Assembly (NCBI GenBank): GCA_015680685.1
Contig: MNCI01034697.1
Location: 1,812,503-1,876,502 of the forward strand
DNA: 64,000 bases
Direction of reading: 5' to 3'
From: Gnetum montanum
Taxonomy: Eukaryota > Streptophyta > Gnetopsida > Gnetales > Gnetaceae
Shown piece after piece: positions 58,640 through 64,000 of this stretch (positions within the stretch are counted from its first letter, which is position 1; every line of letters begins with the position of its first letter). The notes below the pieces were generated by a model that did no database searches, had not been told where the DNA came from, and worked only from the letters and a program-made list of their open reading frames with translations. The position numbers and the translations under genes were made by a program.

Positions 58640-61040
58640 CAACCATCCTCACGAGATTTTGTAGTTCCTAGTAGTCATTCATTCTTCTTTCCAAGTACTT
58701 AGTAATAGATCATTGATTAGTGAATCTACTCCTAGAACTTCAAGCTTTGCATTGGCTATCTCCAAATTTTTTTTGGTGTTTTTATGAAGCTTAAATTTTT
58801 CATTGTAAAGAAGGTAGGAACTAGTAACCTACTTCTCCAAATTGGTCCTTAGCCTTCCCACTATCAGCATTGCTAAGTTTGCACAATGAAGGTTGGCTAG
58901 CTTAAAGTACTCCATCTTCTTCTCAATTTGCAATTTCCTTAGGCATATTTTAGCCTTGTTAAATACATTCATTCCATCAAAAATGGGCTATCATACATCA
59001 TCTCTTTGTTGGAGTTACTAAAGACCCTCATTCATCTTTGCCTTTACCATTTGAATCTCCCTTTCATTAACCTCCTTGAGCAATCCAACCTAGTCCTTGT
59101 AGTGATTTCTCACTTATTTAAATTTTTTGGCTTCATTCTTCTAAGAAGCTACCTCAAGGATGGTCTTTTAGTGAAGAGCATAGACTTTCTCTATCAAGAG
59201 ATTACAATTTTCAGTTGTCAACCTCCTCAAGTCTAGGTTCACCTTAATAAGCTACTCTTACTACTAGAATATGCACTTAACTAGTTGATCTTTTTGCTAC
59301 TCAGCATTGTGCAGGTAGTGATTATCCTTTGTGAGGATCAAATTTTCTTTTTGAACCTACCACAAGTCCTTATTAGTGTTAAAAGCCATGGATTCTGACA
59401 AGGAACTATTGAATATTGCTGCATATTTTGCATTCTCAGTTTATTGGAGTTTCAATTGAAGCTATTGGAAAGCTTCATCTCTTATAAGCTCAGGGCTAAG
59501 AATGGTAAGGTTGGATAGATGGACATACAACTCAACAAGTTCAAAGGCCAACCACAGATTAGCTATGGTGGTCCCCTCTAGTTGTACATTGGCAATAAGC
59601 AACCTACCCCTTATCTTAAGTAGCTATGACTAGTTTGTGATGATTTAATCTGAAAGATCAAAGATCTCTAAAATCAATTGCTTGGTTCCAACTAGTCTTG
59701 TCAACATCTCCTCGTATTAGGCAGTGCTCATCCAACAACTCCCTCCTCTTATAGATGCATGTATGTATACCATGGTAGCAATGCCAAGTACAATTGCTGC
59801 AAGAGCATTTAGAGCTTCAACTACCCTATCAATCACCAACTCTATTGTTATCTTTTATCCTTTATGTTGCATGACTAGGATGGTTACCCCCTTACCCTCC
59901 TCCAACATGATAGAGAAGGTGCAACATTTCTTGAAATGTTAGGAAATGTTTATCTAGGAATGGATATTGTGATCTCTCAACTACTTGGATTGGGACAAGT
60001 GGGTACTTGGTTCTTTTAAGTTAAGAACAATGGAGTAGTCTCACTATCTAGCTAGCTGATGGTCCTTGCAATCTCATTTAAGTGGCTCATGATTGGATGG
60101 TAGATCGATGATTGCCCACCACCTGTAAACCCTTGTTGTTGTTGCATCTACTACTTTATAAGATTTCTTAGTTATTCTATAGCTACGAGCATCTTCAATG
60201 TAGTCTTTGAGGTTTTAGGTGGTGGTGGTGGTGGCTACTCCTCTTCTTGTAACTTAGTTGTTGCTTGTCTTTCATCATCTCCTACCAAGATGCAGTAGGA
60301 GCATGACAATCCACATTGTTGGAATAATGAGTTATTTCTCCCATGTTGCACAACTTGTAGATGATACCTAAAAAGGGGAACATCTTCCTTCCCTTCTCAT
60401 TTTTCTTAAAACATTTCTTGATCTCTAGGAAAATAAGGTAGGGAAGGCTGACTAGGAACTTTCCACTTAGATCGGCACATGCTTGGATAGAGAAAGCAGT
60501 AACTTTACTAGGCCTCACCATAGGATTTAGTGATAAGCTATAATTTTAAATTATTCTCTCTCTCTGCATTTGTGAGAGCACCATACTCCTTTCAATCCAC
60601 CTCATAGCCTCACTAAATCCACTTCTTTTCTACTTCTAGGTCCACCTATGTGGAAATCTTAGCAAATTTGGTCCCAATGTCTAGCAAATCAAGGACCACC
60701 ATAATGATCTCAACTAAGTAGAAGATGATGATATCTTAAATCTTCACTAACACATCTCCTTATCAATTGTTCTAACATAGGTAGGTCTCTTCCATGTATC
60801 ATTCTATATTGTTGGAGAAAATGGACCACATGGGAGATCCCTGTAATTGTGTGTAGACTTTCTATGGTGCTAGCTTAAGGAAGGGGCCAAAGTTCAACTC
60901 TTAGAGAATAGAACTTTGGACCTTCTTGGTCCTAATCTTCTCTAAGTAGGCCTCTATAATAGTGATCTTTAGGCTAGGCCTTAGCATAGGAACCTTGTCC
61001 TGTCTGGACTAGCCAACTCTGGTAGTGGAAATTTGATGAA
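58640..61040 (-). pseudogene. Decayed coding region with coiled-coil character, family unknown
   Basis: On the minus strand protein-like translation can be followed from about 61000 to 58640 with many nonsense codons and some frame changes. The N-terminal part has IEAYLEKIRTKKVQSSIL, LNFGPFLKLAP and VYTQLQGSPMWSIFSNN. Next come EKKWI…GYEVD…EYGALTNAERENNLKL and FLVSLPYLIFLEIKKCFKKN (60282-60521 holds the longest open stretch), then a His/Gln/Pro-rich middle with Pro repeats near 60220. The C-terminal half has KLQTENAKYAAIFNSSL-like and LRKLQIEKKMEYFKLANLH stretches that look like long coiled coils. The style resembles extra ORFs carried by plant retroelements, but I cannot name a family. Confidence 0.45.
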
Positions 61041-64000
61041 CAAATTCTACTTTAGGATTCTCATGAAGGGATCCTATGAAAGAAGTTTCTTCTATTTCTT
61101 GCTTTTGGGGTTGCTATGGTTACTACTATTGTTTGTCCCTTCCTTCTCTAGGTTGCTTCTCTATGGGCTATGAAGGTCCTCCTACCTGTGGTCCTCATTT
61201 TGGTACCATCTATGATCACAAACATAGCCCCTTATTAGATTTTTACTTTATAATCCTTACTTAGTTTAATACATTTCTTATTAGATTAGGTTATGTTTAA
61301 TTAATGGGTATTTAAAATTTGGTTATTTAACTTTTGGTTTGTGATCTTGACTTACTACAGTATTATTTAATTCCATTAGCTATCAAAGTTTATTTGTTGG
61401 CCTTAACTCTCTATGGTAATTGATTTAATATTATTTTAATGGATTAACCTTGGGAAGTTAGAAAAAATTTCAAAAAATTTGATGCCAAAAATCAAAGGTT
61501 TGTATCCCCCACAATGTAGAACTTACCTTTAGTAACATAAGGATTGAAAAATGGAGAAAAAGATAGTGGTTTGAAAGTTATGGCGCTAGGAAGGTTCTTG
61601 ACCTCTGAAAAATGGCAAAAAATCCTCTTACTATTTGGAAAAATGATGCAAAATGAGCTAAGTATCATGAATATTTATAGTATTTTTGCACTGCATCGAT
61701 GGAAATGCATCAACTCATCCCACTATGTCCACAAGGATGTGTTGATGCAACCATACTTGGCAAAGGTCCTCTTTACAAAAAGGAGGAATTTTGGACAAGT
61801 TTTGAGATGAAACAAGAGTCCAATGAAAGCCAAAAAGATGTAGAATGATGGCAACAACATAACAGAGGATGATGCTAGTGTAAGAGAAGAATTTAAGAAG
61901 ATTTAAAAGAACTTAAGATGCCAAAGGAAAATAAAATTGGATGTTTGAATGCAAGTTGATGAGATTGATCACAAAAATGATCAATGGATAGGAATTTTAA
62001 CTTGAAGTAGACTAATGAGAATGCAAGTGAGTCCTTCCTAAAGCAAGCTTAGGTCTCTAATGTTCTTGCATGTCCTCATCATAAGGAGTCCATAGGCACT
62101 AAGGATGATTGATGATTGTTTTTAGCTAAAACCTATATCTAGGAATGAACCATCTTAGGATTATATAATCATCATAACAAATGCATCAATTAACCATGAT
62201 ATGAGGTAGTGAGGTGGTATGTAATTAGTTGAGAATGATGATGGAAAGAGAAGTGTGGATAGATGATATGCATCTAGGTCACATGATATCCTAATAAAAT
62301 TTATGATTAAGATGATCCAATACCATTTCATTCCTAGTCAAGTCCAGGTCCATTCCATATTCAATGACTTCATACTAATATATTATTTTTCTTTGATCAT
62401 CAAGATTTCATGACAATTCCCAAAGAATAACCACCATTCCAAGAAAAGAAGAAAAGAGAAGCAAGAAGGGAGGAAGGACCTTAGTTAAAGGGGTATCTTC
62501 TAGCATGGGTAACATATCTTTCCAACCCCATAACCAATGCTTGTAGTCAATTATTTTGTCTAAGGGATATGCTTTAAATTATCATTTGTATTTTTATATG
62601 GGAACTACACCATGCAAAGACATTCTTCTTGGTTATTTTTTGACAAGAGGAGTGATGATATACCAATGAAGAAAATCATAAAACTTGAGAAAGAAGTTAG
62701 GAAGAGTATACAGTAAGTTCCCTAAAAGTCACACCCTTTTTCATTCCTTCTAGTACATTCCAAGTTCATCAAGTAGTAAGATCATTGGTTACTTTTAGTT
62801 ATAATGTAGAAGGATCTCATGCTTTCAAAATGTAGAGCTTCCCTAGAACAAATGGAAGGGATGGATTTCATGGACCTTGAAACACCACCAAAAATTCATG
62901 TTGCAAATCCCATTTTTTAACTTGAGGCAAAATTTTATTGTAAATGTGATAAATGTAGCCCATGAGCTACAATCTTGCATACTTCAACTTTTTGTGATTG
63001 AAAAATGCCTCAAAAGTTGTTGTTACCTCACTTATCAAGTGGAAAAGGTACCTTATGTCTATATTTGGGCTTAGGAAAGCTAAAAATGCTTTGGGAATGG
63101 CCAAAATTAGGATTTTCATGGGTTTTTGTAGGGGTATAGCTCCAACTGCACTAGAACTATCAATTCCATTTGGGAAGCTCAATTTTGTCTAGGAAGCTAT
63201 ATTCCATTTAGGAAGCTCAATTCTATTCCAAAAGCTGATGGGGATTTTCAATTCCAATCCAACATAGTCACTACCAAAACCAACTAGAAATGCAATGCTG
63301 GAAGTGTTGGGATTTTCCATTTTGGAATTGGTGGCATTTTTCATTTCCATTTCCATTTTCTCAATAGTGGCTAGCATAGTCATCCCAAGTCTTCAGTAGT
63401 TGCACATTGCTAGTGTAGATAGCATTTCCAAATGGTAATAACATTTTCCAATGGGAACAACATTTTCCAATTGTTTTCACAATTCCCAACATTTTCCACC
63501 ATTTCCAACTTTTTTCTTATTTTTCATAATTTTTTGCATTTCCCAACAACCTCAGCGTAGTCCATCAAAGCTAGCATAGTGAGGATGGTGTTAGCATAGT
63601 CACAAAAGTTCATTTACTATTTTTAGTAAACAAATGGGTTTGGTGGCTATGGTGTATTCCAAACTTACTATAAATGGTAACTACACTAAGGATTATAGCC
63701 ATTGTAACCTACAAATTAACACCAATTTATCAGCAATCATGACAATGATGTGCAGACTAAAAACAGCCAATTCCACCCTATATAAACCAAACATGAACAC
63801 TCTATTCTATTCCAAACTTAACACAAGCAATAGCATTTTTTCATTTTCATAGTTAGAAAGCCTTTGCAACCTTGTAATCACCTTGGCAATAAAAATGGTA
63901 CTACACTAGGCACAAAAACTTCCAAGTAATACCATTGCACCAAAAGTAAAATACCATTTGTGACCACATTGTTAATTCTAGTGGAAACCAATGAGAAATT
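61041..64000. other. Unassigned AT-rich DNA with simple and short tandem repeats
   Basis: No convincing gene. GTGTTGATGCAACC recurs at 61739-61752. At 63165-63235 'ccatttgggaagctcaatt' is repeated with small changes. 63290-63520 is rich in 'cattttcca' and 'atttccatt' words. 63550-63610 has 'gctagcatagt' and 'gttagcatagtca' copies. Frames of 60-90 codons in this part are short and overlap on both strands. Confidence 0.35.

Overview
This window looks like gene-poor nuclear DNA from a large plant genome. I find no intact host gene, rRNA, tRNA or CRISPR array. Almost everything recognisable is decayed Ty3/gypsy (Metaviridae-like) retrotransposon sequence, nested several layers deep, with LTRs that differ by several percent by eye. 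A gymnosperm is my best guess, but that is inference from style (long old nests, AT-rich gene-free DNA) and not from a diagnostic gene.

Left nest (1-27605). Two LTRs of one Athila-like family stand head to head (F, minus, 1-432; E, plus, 477-1319). Element E continues into its gag (1452-1970). There it is split by insertion X (1971-23388; ends TGTTGG/CCAACA, 5-bp target duplication CTACT) and resumes at 23394 with gag, protease, RT and RNase H up to 27605. X carries a broken PHD-finger/AT-hook gene fragment on the minus strand. Twenty-two bases inside X, an 18.3-kb Tat/Ogre-lineage element (A, minus strand, 1993-20329) has inserted.

Element A is the most interesting object. On the minus strand it reads 5' LTR (19029-20329), primer site, repeat-rich leader, gag-protease (18202-14000), a 5.7-kb gap, then RT, RNase H, a second archaeal-type RNase H and integrase (8304-4759), polypurine tract and 3' LTR (1993-3375). 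Inside the gap, on the opposite (plus) strand, lies a seven-exon gene model (9169-13439) with its own TATA box, six GT-AG introns that all keep frame, and a poly(A) signal. It would encode about 1053 residues: an FCP1/SCP-like HAD phosphatase fold whose catalytic aspartates are gone, a long uncharacterised helical region, acidic and basic segments and a C-terminal coiled coil. Five nonsense codons break it. Being antisense to the element's genomic RNA, its introns would survive reverse transcription.

Middle nest (27606-49455 and beyond). A minus-strand Athila-like element (C) joins E tail to tail at about 27605. B (30633-40479, plus, target duplication TTGTT) is inserted into C's gag region and D (42443-49455, plus) into C's 5' LTR. 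B and D belong to the same family as E and F, with CGATATCG-rich U3 regions and a tRNA-Asp-type primer site. D has lost RT, RNase H and integrase through one deletion of about 2.9 kb.

Right part (49456-64000). AT-rich DNA with the rest of C's LTR, degenerate short repeats, weak coding remnants, and one long decayed minus-strand coding region with coiled-coil character (about 58640-61040). Nothing here could be assigned to a named family.
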